A DNA stretch of 64,000 bases. It comes from Ophiobolus disseminans (taxonomy: Eukaryota > Ascomycota > Dothideomycetes > Pleosporales > Phaeosphaeriaceae). Made by a program: the position numbers and the translations under genes. The stretch spans positions 86,911 to 150,910 of the forward strand of contig MU006217.1 of the NCBI GenBank assembly GCA_010093685.1, written 5' to 3'. A model generated the notes under the pieces. That model was not told where the DNA came from. It was given only the letters and a program-made list of their open reading frames with translations, and ran no database searches. Below, one piece after another: positions 40,625 to 50,600 of this stretch (position 1 is its first letter; each line of letters begins with the position of its first letter).

Positions 40625-42003
40625 AATCGGTAGGCAAAGGTGGGTTTTGATGGTCTGGATGGCCTGGCTGATTGCGAGTCCAAGCAGAAAAGCTTGACGT
40701 GGTTGTGCAAGATGCTAGTGGGGTGAGGGAAGCTTGGAGAGGTCGGGAGTGTGAGCCAGAATAGCAGGAGCTGTTGCTTGTGAGGAGAATACTTGGAGTG
40801 GTGGCATATAAAAGCCTTTCAAACATCTCAACGCTGTAGGTTAGATACGTTTCGTCGATCGCTATCGCCATCTCAGCTGAAGAGTGCCAGCTTCCCAGAT
40901 TGCTCCAATTATTTGGGAGATTGAAATCAGGATCTTCGGTGCTACGACGAGGTTGCTTTCCAGTCTGAGATTTTTGCCTCGCAGCCGAACGGAGCAACGC
41001 TTCGCTCACCGGTCGCTGCAGTGGTTTCGATTGCTACTGTGGGTGAGTTAGCTTGGATCTGACATGCAAACGATCGAAATTCGCATGGTTTTGTAAGCCA
41101 CATTGAGATGGGATTGGCATTTTGCAGTGAGGGTGTTACAGATGTTTACCGTCAGGCTGCGTGCTGGATCACGGAAAGTTGCTAGGTTCTACATGCAGAC
41201 TCTGGCAACTTGCTCTTGGTACGACAGACTGTGGTCCAGACTTCTACGGTTCAGCTGAGCCGAGTCACTGAAGTGGCTGCCAGGTGGTAAGCATTCCACG
41301 GTGAGACAGTCAACATGGTGGTTGGTGTCGAAGATGTCGAGCGGCGTGCAGCAGTGGGCGAACAAAGCTGTCGGATGCAATGCTACGTTCCATGAGACCT
41401 GCAGGACTGGATCTGGAGGGCTGACAAGCACTTGTGATTCGTTACGGAAGCTGAAGCTCGCGAGGCACCACAGCAGGATCGAATTAATCGAATTAGAGTT
41501 TGACCTGGTTACTCAAGACTTGGAGTCGATCCTTCGCAACATGCAGATCATTGATTAGAGTCAGTGATTTACTCCGTGTTCGAGTCGCCTAATACTACGG
41601 TGGGTTGGAAGTCCCTCGCATTCGGGCTCTTTCCCGGCATTTGCCGTTTGGAATGCTTTCGTACATCCATTCAATCGTGTAGCTCTTCGATCCTCCAGCG
41701 CTCCACAGAGCTTGGAGACCCATGACTGTAAGTTCACAGATCGTGACCATCTTCGAACAGACTACAGTCACGTTCTGGCATCCTTTGGCGGAGAGCAGGG
41801 TCGTTAAGTATAGGAGAAAATATAGAAGAAGCCGAATGAACAAGGACACTGGTTCCTACCGCCTGTAATCTCTCAGTGATGCATCATCCATATACTCCAC
41901 GTCGTGACATCTCTTGCATTGCCACTCATCTCAAAAGCAGCAGCTTCTAAGCTCAAGTCCCTGTCCCAACACGCGCGCTCGCATTGTCCACCCGCATACC
42001 ACC
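40625..42003. other. Intergenic, no confident gene
   Basis: A minus-strand frame at 41849-41595 has a hydrophobic run (LFIRLLLYFLLYLTTLLSA) then cysteines. It opens with GTG, lacks an ATG, and follows CCAG, so it could only be an exon of an unseen gene. A plus-strand frame 41301-41558 has no recognisable content. Confidence 0.35.
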
Positions 42004-44232
42004 TCACTTGTACTCCGCCACCGGTCTCTCAAACCAACTCTTATGACTATAATCCTTACTCGGCCCACTAACCTCAAACGTAATCCCAAACCTCTCCAAC
42101 GCAGCTCCTCTAAACGTAAACTCGCAGTCATTCTTATACGTATCGGGGTCGCACCAATGAAGTCCCCTAGCTCTCCATCCACCCTCAAATCCCTCAACGC
42201 TCGGATGATAAATGTCCCACGTGTTGAACAGCGCACCGGTGCTTTCGTTGTCCTCAGCTGCGAACCAGCTCGTGATCTTGTCCGACGTTTCGTTGTAGCG
42301 ATAGATGTAGCGGCGCGAGGCGGGGAAACATAGACCGGTGTCCATGGCGAACGTGCCTTCTTCGATGTATAAGTATTCGGCGGCGTAGGATGGGGCGGCG
42401 GGTGTGCGGGGGTGGAAGTGCGCGGTGCCGGAGAAGGTGCCGCCGGGCGTGGAGGTGCGAGAGGCGATGCGGCGGCTGAGGAGCCATGAGCCTTGGAGGC
42501 CGCGGAACACAGCTGGTGCAACGAACTGTGCGGAGTGCGGTGGCGCTTGGATGATGTCAGTGACTTCTTTGAAGGCGGCGGCGGCACTTTCGTCTTTAGT
42601 TGAGGATCTCGTGTAGCGGGAAGGGAAGGCGGGGCCGGTTTGACCGCCGAAGGAAGAGTCGTTGCGCGTGGTGTTTGTGAGGCGCGCAAATTCTTCGATG
42701 ATGCCGACATAGTCCATCATCCAGAATTGAGGTACTTGTAGAGACTTGGTTCTGATTGCAATGCGCATTTGTTCTGCTTCGATCTGGTGATGGTGATACT
42801 CGTCGCGCTTGCGTGTGCTATTCTCCGACCATGTGTCTGCAACGAGTCGAGCCTGCATCTCCATGACGCCCCAGTACGGTCCCTCGTAGAAGCCGACGAA
42901 GGCGATTGTAGGTATGGCTTTAGCGAACACTGAGCCACGCGAAAGTAGGAATGGGATGCGCGGGCAGGTCGGATCATAGTCGAGGAGCTCTTTGACGCTT
43001 TCATCGAGGTACCCGAGACTGGTTTCATATCCTGTGGCTTCAACAATTCCAGTTACCTCCGTGATGGTGATCCCTTCATGGCTGTCCGGCGATGCCCATG
43101 GCTGTCTCGAATTGACTGTGATGCTAAAACCAGAATCGTTGGCTCCTGCCTGGACTTTCTCTGCCCAGCCTTGCACGGGAACTATGAGACCGCTCCTCAC
43201 AAACTCCATATAAGTATCAGTGATACCAGTATACCCAGGGTGCTGTGTTTGCTCTGGTGTGTAGACAAGCTCGGGGCGTCCGATGGTGTTTTGGTCACCG
43301 CCAATAACTGAACGCATGAACTCGTGTCCTTTCATGGTTTTGTCTGGCGGCACCGTATTTATGGACGCGGATATTTCCCCTTTTCCACGTCGAGACAAGT
43401 TGTACATGGCGAGATCGAGAGGCAGGAAGTCGGGAGCCGGGTTGGGATTGCCGTCAGGAAGGGATGGCTCTTGCGGAAGGTATCGTGGGAGGCAGTAGAA
43501 TGGGCGATTAACTACATGGTAGATTGTGCTTCCGGAGTGAGCAGGTTTTGTCTTGCCAGGACTGTGTCTTGCGCTCGAAATCTGAGAAGCTGCTTGCGCC
43601 GCTGCTTCAGAGCCGCTGATACCACCACCAATTACGACAATCTTGCCTGGTTTCTCGGTCAGAGCTGATACTTCGCGGAACTTGGAAGAGTGCATGATGC
43701 TTGTTGACTGCCCAGTTGGAGAGGGGTCGAAGGAGGACATAGGCTGGCCAAAAAAGCCGCTTGCCACAATGAGATAATCGAATGTGTGCAAACTAGTTTG
43801 CTTGGTAGCGCTGTTGACGCATGTTATCTCCCATTGCTCAAGATTACCAAGGATCTTAGCCTTAGTAACTCGTGTGTTATATTCAACATTGGCATCGACA
43901 CCAAACTTCCGTGCGTACGCCTCGAGATATTGCCCTACTTGCCAGGCCTTGGGAAACATAGGAGGCTTCGTATTCAACGCTACCCCTGAGTTGGTTTGCC
44001 AGGAATCGACAGATGACCAGGCCAGATCCGAGAAGGCAACGGTGAATCGGCTAAGATTCGTCCTCATCTCTGGGCTGCATTTGTCGCCATATTGTCCTCG
44101 ACGACCCCTCCACATTCCGCCAACGCGTTCGGCGGCTTCGTAAATGCTTATGTGATATCCGCCAGTTTGCAGGAGCGTTTTTGCAGCAACTAGTCCGGCT
44201 GGTCCCGCGCCCACGATGCATACAGACTTCAT
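42004..44232 (-). CDS. FAD-dependent monooxygenase fused to a DUF6314 domain
   Basis: Intronless, 742 residues. N-terminal flavin-containing monooxygenase: FAD motif VGAGPAG (residues 7-13), YEAAERVGGMWRG, NADPH-side motif VVIGGGISGSEAA, and TGIVEATGYETS (the ATG/Y motif). FMO-type enzymes use NADPH and O2 to oxygenate heteroatoms or carbonyls. From about residue 575 a separate domain begins: LQGSWLLSRRI, EYLYIEEGTF, RRYIYRYNE and HWCDPDTYKNDCEFTF. This matches the pattern of DUF6314, a lipocalin-like fold of unknown role. The frame is continuous across the join, so this is a real fusion, not a stop-separated pair. A shadow frame of 259 residues in another phase is not a gene. Confidence 0.85.
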   Translation of the reverse strand: MKSVCIVGAGPAGLVAAKTLLQTGGYHISIYEAAERVGGMWRGRRGQYGDKCSPEMRTNLSRFTVAFSDLAWSSVDSWQTNSGVALNTKPPMFPKAWQVGQYLEAYARKFGVDANVEYNTRVTKAKILGNLEQWEITCVNSATKQTSLHTFDYLIVASGFFGQPMSSFDPSPTGQSTSIMHSSKFREVSALTEKPGKIVVIGGGISGSEAAAQAASQISSARHSPGKTKPAHSGSTIYHVVNRPFYCLPRYLPQEPSLPDGNPNPAPDFLPLDLAMYNLSRRGKGEISASINTVPPDKTMKGHEFMRSVIGGDQNTIGRPELVYTPEQTQHPGYTGITDTYMEFVRSGLIVPVQGWAEKVQAGANDSGFSITVNSRQPWASPDSHEGITITEVTGIVEATGYETSLGYLDESVKELLDYDPTCPRIPFLLSRGSVFAKAIPTIAFVGFYEGPYWGVMEMQARLVADTWSENSTRKRDEYHHHQIEAEQMRIAIRTKSLQVPQFWMMDYVGIIEEFARLTNTTRNDSSFGGQTGPAFPSRYTRSSTKDESAAAAFKEVTDIIQAPPHSAQFVAPAVFRGLQGSWLLSRRIASRTSTPGGTFSGTAHFHPRTPAAPSYAAEYLYIEEGTFAMDTGLCFPASRRYIYRYNETSDKITSWFAAEDNESTGALFNTWDIYHPSVEGFEGGWRARGLHWCDPDTYKNDCEFTFRGAALERFGITFEVSGPSKDYSHKSWFERPVAEYK

Positions 44233-45412
44233 GTTGGATGTCGATACTGGACGCTTTAGATGGGTCTGGAGGTGGTCCCCACCTTAAAAACCCCTGGTCG
44301 CCTGGATTATGATAATGCTTGGTCTAATTCAATGTGATAAATGCTGCAGGAACGCTGTCCCCTGGTCACCTGAGGTGTTGTACACGGGCCTGTGAAGAGC
44401 TGATAAATGGTCAATCGTTCATTAACAGCATTGGGGACGATGGATGCTAATACGTACTGATCAGCAGCGTTCGGTATTATGTACTGTAGAGACCCATGGC
44501 ATTCATTCAAACGACGTGTTGCGACGCGTTGTTGGATTCGGGATGGTGAAGCGTGACGATGGTGGGGAGACGACAGGGACGCTAGACAAAACTCGGGCTT
44601 TCGACCAATAATATTCAGGACGACACGATTTCACAGGTGCAAGCAGACAGTTAACACATGCATTTATTCCGTGAGTACTCCAGAGTTTATGAGTGTCCCT
44701 TTCATGGTCTGGAACTGAGTTTTGCCGTACTTAGAGACTTCTTAGCATTTGCACGTGAGCACAACAGGTCAGGAGGGGCATACCGAGATGAGGTATCTAA
44801 TGTGGCCCTGGGGTAGATGTTAGCTGCATGCCAGAAAACTTGAATGCGAAAGTTGTACTTACGAGATCCGTGACGTTACGGTGTTGTTCAAATTCCGATC
44901 TGGCAAACTGGCGCATGTCTTGCCGCGCTCCTTTGTCAGGAATGTGTGCAGTGCTTCGTACAATCTCCCTCCACAATGCCAGCGCGCGTTGTCGTTGGAT
45001 GAACTATGCACAATAGTGAGCAAGCAATTGATTGCAGCTGTGGTTTGCGTACGTGGTCAAGTCCAACCGGGCTCTTTCCTCGTGCTCGTAGTCTGGAAGG
45101 CGGCTTCGACGCTACGGTAGCATATCGACGCAACATTCCTGGCCGGAACTCCTGGATGTGCAAAGGATGTAAGAGTTCGAGACGCAGATAGATACGAGTA
45201 TGCAGATCGGGATTGTGCAGCGCTGTAATGTGGATGCGGCTCTGCATGCTGACGTAAAGAAGGTCCCATGTCACACTAGGCCATGTATGCTCTAGTCATA
45301 AACAGCCTTGCCGTCGGCCATGGATGCCCCGCGACGCGTCTTCCCCACAGACGCCACATCCGCAACCGGCATAGATCACCAAAGCTACGCATTGCGCACA
45401 ACCTCGACTACG
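44233..45412. other. Intergenic, no supported gene
   Basis: Short frames only. Carries the FMO promoter (minus) and the upstream region of the acetyltransferase gene. Confidence 0.4.
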
Positions 45413-46344
45413 ATGGCTCCCATCCAACCGTCCGAGGAGTCCCAGCACACTAAGCGCCCCAAAGACTACGCCGCAAAAGACTCTGGCTGGTACAAAGAGC
45501 GTCACGACTCCTCGCTGCCCGAGCCGCCAGCAGCAAGAACAAACGCAAGAACAAGTCCGCGTGGTCGAGGCTGGAACAATACAGGGTGGACAAGGCTCGC
45601 AAGAAAGGCAGTATCCAAGAATTCCTCCGCGACAGGAAGCGAACGCACTCCTACTTCGACGATACCTCTGAGGACCTGTGGCTCAATCAAAAGTGGTCCG
45701 CCCGCGCCGATACTGAGGAGCCCGGTCGCGACATGTCCAAGACATCAGATGCTGTCAAGAAGCTATTCGACGCCGACCCATTGGGCTTTGCCGCATACGA
45801 GACCGCATACTTCGACCGCCCCATCGAGTTCCAGTTCGTCAGGTCCGCCCTCGAGCTGCCATTGAACGATCTCAGGGCCTGTCTGGAGATGGTGGAATAC
45901 ACCGCTGGCGCCGACTACAGAGCGTCAAGCATTGGTTGGAAGCCGACGGAGAAGATCCAGGAGATGGGGGACAAGGACATGATGTACCTGCTGGTTCGAC
46001 AGGCCGACGCTGATAGCAGGATCTTGGGCTTCATGTCCTTCATGTTCACCTTCGACGAGCCGCCCGCGGTGGAGCGCGAGGTTGTCTACATGTACGAGAT
46101 CCATCTGCTGCATCTCTTGCGCGGTCGCGGCCTGGGCTCTCAGCTCATCAACTTCCTCGAGGTCGCTGCGAGCCGTTGCAGTGTTACAAAGACCATGCTC
46201 ACCGTCTTTGCGGCGAACGAGGGAGCAAGGAGGCTTTACGAGAAGCGGGGTTACGTCAAGGATTCCTGTTCACCAGAAGATAGGAAGATGAGGAAGCGCG
46301 TGATTAAGGCGGACTATGTGATCATGAGCAAAGAGCTTGCCTAG
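45413..46344 (+). CDS. NAT4: NatD-type histone N-alpha-acetyltransferase (GNAT), N-terminus uncertain
   Basis: GNAT enzyme resembling Nat4/NAA40, which acetylates the N-termini of histones H4 and H2A. The frame from about 45529 to 46344 encodes SSKNKRKNKSAWSRLEQYR, LRACLEMVEYTAGADYRASS and DKDMMYLLVR. It then has the hallmark YMYEIHLLHLLRGRGLGSQL, with acetyl-CoA loop R-G-R-G-L-G, and ends TMLTVFAANEGARRLYEKRG. The only good upstream ATGs (45320, 45413: MAPIQPSEESQHTKRPKD) lie in another frame. A switch near 45530 is needed. A GT at 45490 with CAG at 45533 would give a very short 44-nt intron; otherwise there is a one-base shift, or translation starts at the first internal Met. The stop codon sits in the loop of a perfect hairpin (46320-46363). 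Confidence 0.8.
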
Positions 46345-46363
46345 ATGCTCTTTGCTCATGATC
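46320..46363 (+). repeat. Perfect 17-bp inverted repeat around the acetyltransferase stop codon
   Basis: Arms GATCATGAGCAAAGAGC (46320-46336) and its exact reverse complement (46347-46363), with a 10-nt loop TTGCCTAGAT containing the TAG stop. The left arm is coding (IMSKE), the right arm is 3' UTR. In RNA it would be a stable stem-loop exactly at termination. Confidence 0.95.
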
Positions 46364-46859
46364 GTTTTGCTGGCGTTCCTGGATAATGATACCCCTGGGT
46401 CTGAGCAAACAAATTTCATCTCCTCATGAATATTTCCTAGTGTATTTATGCTATCTTCTTTGATGTCCTGAGGTTGTCCAGCCACACAGATCATGGGCTG
46501 GTCGTTGGTATCCATGGATCTGCCATCCTCCTCACTCCCACATCATATGCCTATCATTTTCATCTCACGCTCTTGTCCTAACACACAGGGCATCTTAATT
46601 CTACACAAATTGCTGATTATCTCCCTCAATCGCGATCAACATGCTCATCATGGTGTTGCAAATCGCCCCCCGCATGCACCGTCCCGCCAATTCAGCCTAG
46701 CGCGCACGCCCGCTCCGTCAGTGAGCGATTATTATGACTGAACTTCACTCAGAGTTTTCGCAACTACAAATACCTTTTCTCACCTCCCTCACCTCCCTCT
46801 TTCATACTCCATTCGCCGTTCCAACCAAGAGAAACGACTCCTCAAGACGCAAACCCACA

Positions 46860-47667
46860 ATGGGTTTCCCGAGGTTCGATTCCGCCTGCACTGTAAGTTG
46901 ACATTGCGAAGCTGCTGCACCACAGCATTGACTGACAGCCACGGCAGCATCACATTTCCAGCATTGGGGCGTGTCGCTACGGGGTAGTATACTTCAGTGA
47001 TGGGAGTGGCCTACGGGGTAAGTCAACCTGTCCTGCGCCATTTACAGCGTCCCTGGCTAACAGTCACAGCAGTGACAGTCATGCCAACAATGTGCGGGCG
47101 GCGGTGATCTGGCTCCCGCCCCCGACGCGGCGATCTAGCGGCTAACCTAGGCATCCTGAGCATCAAACGCAAGGGCAAGGTTGGAGAGAAGGAGAAGCCC
47201 GGACTTGTGTAAGTCTTCAAATCCCCCTTCTCACTCTCCTTACCTCACTAACGTTGTCCCAGTTTGCCCTTCGGGGTAGCTGCTACATGACGTTCGGAAA
47301 GTTTTGGATCGAAAAGGTCACCGCCCATGGCGCGCCCCCGGAGGGTCGTTGAGGGTATGGACATATTGGTAAGTACAAGCTCTCCATTGGCAGTCTTTAT
47401 GGCTTCGACCAACGTGTTCAAAGTCCTACCCTCCCCTCTGGGGCGCGACCCAACGGTGGCGTCGATGCCGAATGGATGAGGAAGATTTGCGGTCTGACGC
47501 TGGCACCGGACTGCTTGCACACGCTGGGCGCTGGTTGCCAGCGTGTGCAAGCGGCAGCGGGAGTGGAAGAGGTCAGTGATCGCCTGTCGCCGATCAAACA
47601 GGCGATCAAGCACTTCGAAGACCTCGAGATGCGCTACCAGGGCCTCCAGGCTGCGCAACCTGCCTAA
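46860..47667 (+). pseudogene. Decayed multi-exon gene with uniform ~55-nt introns
   Basis: ATG at 46860 opens MGFPRFDSACT. Four GTAAGT introns follow: 46893-46947 (55 nt), 47018-47072 (55), 47209-47262 (54) and 47369-47423 (55). Exon 2 gives HHISSIGACRYGVVYFSDG and exon 3 gives VTVMPTMCGRR then TGA (47105-47107). The frame resumes to IKRKGKVGEKEKPGL. Exon 4 gives VLPFGVAAT, TGA (47288-47290), then RSESFGSKRSPPMARPRRV. A separate frame ending TAA at 47665-47667 encodes RKICGLTLAPDCLHTLGAGC and KHFEDLEMRYQGLQAAQP, which looks like a genuine helical C-terminus. Splice signals survive but coding continuity does not. Family unknown; the exon chain is my reconstruction. Confidence 0.4.
47513..47552 (+). 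repeat. Perfect 15-bp inverted repeat, 10-nt loop
   Basis: Arms GCTTGCACACGCTGG (47513-47527) and its exact reverse complement (47538-47552), loop GCGCTGGTTG. It lies inside the coding-like frame LAPDCLHTLGAGCQRVQ of the decayed gene. Confidence 0.95.
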
Positions 47668-47682
47668 GCATGGAGGCCCTGG
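47637..47682 (+). repeat. Perfect 12-bp inverted repeat flanking a stop codon
   Basis: Arms CCAGGGCCTCCA (47637-47648) and its exact reverse complement (47671-47682). The 22-nt loop contains the TAA (47665-47667) that ends the decayed frame. The right arm overlaps the ATG of the small gene at 47670. Confidence 0.92.
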
Positions 47683-47995
47683 CCAGCGCGAGTGGAAGCG
47701 ATGGAGGGTTTGCGACCACCTCCCTTGACAATGATGGCGGGTAAGTCTCTTCGCACCTTGAACATGAAGACTCCTACTAACTCGTCGCTAACGTGTGATA
47801 TTGCACACTCACAGGACTCCAAAGAAGCAAGCCAGGGCCCCGGCACCAACGAACGATCACGAGCAGTCTCCCAAGCAGCCTATCAACATGTCTTCCAAGC
47901 TCGACACCAGCCTCGATGACATTCTCAAGACCCATCGCACCAGCAGGACCGTCTTCGCCTGTCATTATACGACTGCCCCTTCCGTCCGCTCGTAG
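47670..47995 (+). CDS. Small two-exon ORF with a Yra1/ALYREF-like N-terminal peptide
   Basis: ATG at 47670 opens MEALASASGSDGGFATTSL. A 74-nt intron (47741-47814, GTAAGT, CTAAC branches, CACAG) joins exon 2 (47815-47995) in phase 2, giving about 83 residues. Exon 2 contains MSSKLDTSLDDILKTHRTS, closely resembling the conserved N-terminal start of Yra1/ALYREF mRNA-export adaptors (K-L-D-x-S-L-D-D-I-[IL]). The RRM that should follow is missing; the frame ends after HYTTAPSVRS. It is therefore either a truncated duplicate or a chimera that captured the start of a Yra1-like gene. Another GTAAGT intron (48163-48212) lies downstream in unassigned sequence. Confidence 0.42.
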
Positions 47996-48718
47996 CGTCG
48001 CCATGTCGGCCCTACGATGGACGGACTGGGGCATGCACACAAGGTACTCTGGACGCCAGCAAAAGTCACATCCTCGCCAACAAGCTTTTTCGCTACCAAG
48101 ACGCAAGATGACCGCGGCCATGCGCAACGCTTCCTATACTACGGACTACGGGAGATACAGGCGTAAGTTCATTCATCACTTCCTCTTGTGTTCAACAGCT
48201 AATCATTCGCAGCAAAGCGTACATCCGAGGAGTCATGTGGGATCAGTGGATGGGCCCGGGAAAGTATCCGGGGTCATCGTAGACAGTTGGTGTGGGTGGG
48301 CCCAAGGGTATTTGGTTGAAGATGATGGTGGCGTGCCGTGCGCGACTATCATCTTCAACACGAACAGTCTGGCAAGGCGATAAGGGTGGAAAAGTGTGGT
48401 TGGGACTGTGCTTGGATGTTGGAGATTGGGATTACCCCACGGTTTTGCAGAGTCGCAAGTGGGTACATATGCTTTATATTACTTGGTTGCCGTTTACAGT
48501 CTTTCGACTGCTTCAACCTTTATCAATGACCGAGTTTTAATTGTGTGTTGTGTATCTGTGCTGCTTCGATGGTGTGTTGTTGGTGAGGTGGATGGTGTCT
48601 TGTCGGTGAGCGTGCGGAGTTCTCGGTGGTGCCAAGGATCATCGGCGAAGTATGCAAGAACCGAAAGCTCAGACGACGTAAGTTACACCACAACCCGAAG
48701 TCGAACGCAAACGTTGTG
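47996..48718. other. Unassigned sequence with one intron-like segment
   Basis: Contains GTAAGT to CGCAG at 48163-48212 (50 nt, GCTAAT branch). Fragments such as YIRGVMWDQWMGPGKYPG and IVDSWCGWAQGYLVEDDGG occur in different frames and join into no single gene. Probably more of the decayed locus, plus the promoter of the gene at 48719. Confidence 0.35.
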
Positions 48719-50428
48719 ATGGCACCATTACATGCATATGTGCCCTCCAGGGCCTTACTGCGGGCTTTATCGCGACCACAGACTACACGATGCCCATTCG
48801 CCCAACCTCTAACCACGCCATTCCTCCGGGGCAAGCGCACGCGAGCCGCGAAGATGGAGAAGCCGGATGCGCCGACATCTCCAAAAGGCATTACACAACT
48901 ACACAAAGAGGCCGCAAGGCTCATGAAGGAGCTGGAAGACCCAAACTACAAATCGCCACCATTGACCGACGAGCAAATGGCGAAGCTGCCGCCCATCAGA
49001 TGGTACGAGCGAGACCTGGACACGGGGAGAGAGCGGCTCATTTCAGAGATTGTCACAGTAGAGGACAGGAAGAGGAGCAAGGAAATGGAAGAGATGATCG
49101 AAGAGTCGGGCACCAATCCGGACTACGACGACGCCGAACTGAACCGACGGCTCATGGACAGCCTTATATCAAATCCAAACTTTGCCGACATGACCGATGC
49201 GCTGGAAGAAATCAAAAGCAGCATCAGGTCGAAGGAAGAGCTCGAGGAGCTCGACAAGCAGCATGAGAAAGCAATGGAGCATGCGGGCGAACGCTTCGAA
49301 GCCGACCTATGGACGACGACGCGAGAGGCACTTCAAGAGCTCATCGATGATCCCGATGCCCAAGAAGCCAAGGACGACCTACAGGCGGTAGTTGATAGAA
49401 TGGCCGAGAAGAAGGACACGGACGACCCCGAGTTCCAGGCCATCTTGGGCACGGCATTGACCAAGCTGAACGACAGCCCCGCCTTCCAGAAGAAGATGGC
49501 GGCCATGGACATTGAGGAGAAATACGCAGAGTCTGAGAAGGAGTGGGCTGACTTCGAGAGCCGTATCGACGACGCCATTGAGGAAGTCGACGCCATCGTT
49601 ACGGACCGCGACTGCGAAGCAATCGAAGACGAAAGCGACCTCGACAAGATCCTTGAAGAGATACGTGACATCGTCAAAGTCATCGGCGGTAACGTCCAGC
49701 TCAAAGCCCAGCTCGATGCCACTCTCGGCGTAGAACCCACCGCTGAAGACGAGGTTGCCTTGGATCCCGAGGAGCTGGTAGAAGAGCTCAGGAAAGAGGT
49801 AGAGACCAAGGGAGCAACCTCGATAGATCTAGACTCCGAAGAAGACGTCCCTGCAGAGCTCCAAGCCAAGGTCGACGCCATAATGCAGGACCCGAAGCTC
49901 GTGGAGAAGGTCGTCTACATCCGTAAGCTCATCGCGGAGCAGTCACTCGCGCCATCAAACATCACGTCCATCGCGCACGAAGTCGCTCCAGATCCCTCCA
50001 CCCTCGAACCCACACGCACCGCCCCAGTCTCTCAGCGCATACAAACCGCCATTTCCGACCCCGCGCACACAGCCGCTCTGTCCCGTCTGCGTGTCTCCCT
50101 GTCTCCGTCCTTCAACATCTCGCCTGCGCTCAAATCGTTCAATCAAGCCATCGAGCTCGCGTACGTTGGCGCGAACGACGACATACGCAGGATACTCTGG
50201 CGCTCGTACCAGAAGGCCCGGACACTGCCGACATTCCTTCAGGGCGTGAGCGACGAGGCGTGGGACATCCTGTGGTACTCGCAGGCCGTGACTTGGGGAA
50301 GCAATCAGAACAGGCGGCATCATTTGAAGGTGTTGCTGCGGGACTTGAAGAGCTTGGGGAGGGACGGACCGCCTACGCATCCAAGTAATTTGGTCAAGGG
50401 AGGGGAGGGCAAGGTTCTTGATGCTTAG
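48719..50428 (+). CDS. Conserved-looking mitochondrial coiled-coil protein
   Basis: About 569 residues from the Met at 48719 (an in-frame upstream ATG at 48626 is less likely). The N-terminus is Arg/Ser-rich without acidic residues (PSRALLRALSRPQTTRCPF), typical of a mitochondrial targeting sequence. The body is acidic and strongly helical (KSSIRSKEELEELDKQHEKA, ESEKEWADFESRIDDAIEEV). The C-terminal domain holds DDIRRILWRSYQKARTLP, DEAWDILWYSQAVTWGSNQ and RRHHLKVLLRDLKSLG, a Trp-rich block that seems the most conserved part. No catalytic motif is seen. A mitochondrial matrix protein of unknown role, perhaps linked to the mitoribosome; that last point is speculation. Intact and intronless, unlike the sequence before it. 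Confidence 0.78.
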   Translation: MAPLHAYVPSRALLRALSRPQTTRCPFAQPLTTPFLRGKRTRAAKMEKPDAPTSPKGITQLHKEAARLMKELEDPNYKSPPLTDEQMAKLPPIRWYERDLDTGRERLISEIVTVEDRKRSKEMEEMIEESGTNPDYDDAELNRRLMDSLISNPNFADMTDALEEIKSSIRSKEELEELDKQHEKAMEHAGERFEADLWTTTREALQELIDDPDAQEAKDDLQAVVDRMAEKKDTDDPEFQAILGTALTKLNDSPAFQKKMAAMDIEEKYAESEKEWADFESRIDDAIEEVDAIVTDRDCEAIEDESDLDKILEEIRDIVKVIGGNVQLKAQLDATLGVEPTAEDEVALDPEELVEELRKEVETKGATSIDLDSEEDVPAELQAKVDAIMQDPKLVEKVVYIRKLIAEQSLAPSNITSIAHEVAPDPSTLEPTRTAPVSQRIQTAISDPAHTAALSRLRVSLSPSFNISPALKSFNQAIELAYVGANDDIRRILWRSYQKARTLPTFLQGVSDEAWDILWYSQAVTWGSNQNRRHHLKVLLRDLKSLGRDGPPTHPSNLVKGGEGKVLDA

Positions 50429-50600
50429 GTGTGGGGACTACATGTCTGCTGGTTTGTAGAGTTACTTTTGATACCCATCTGTCTGTCTGAGCTCCTATCT
50501 CCAAAAGCCATGTCTTTGCTGCTCTTCTTATCCCTGTCGTCCTCCTCGCTGCCTCATGCTTGGTGTCTTCTTCTTCATCCTCCACCTGCCAACCTCCCCA

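Noticed and set aside
41595..41849. Small secreted protein candidate on the minus strand
   Set aside because: Starts at GTG after CCAG with no ATG or partner exon; the hydrophobic run alone is insufficient.
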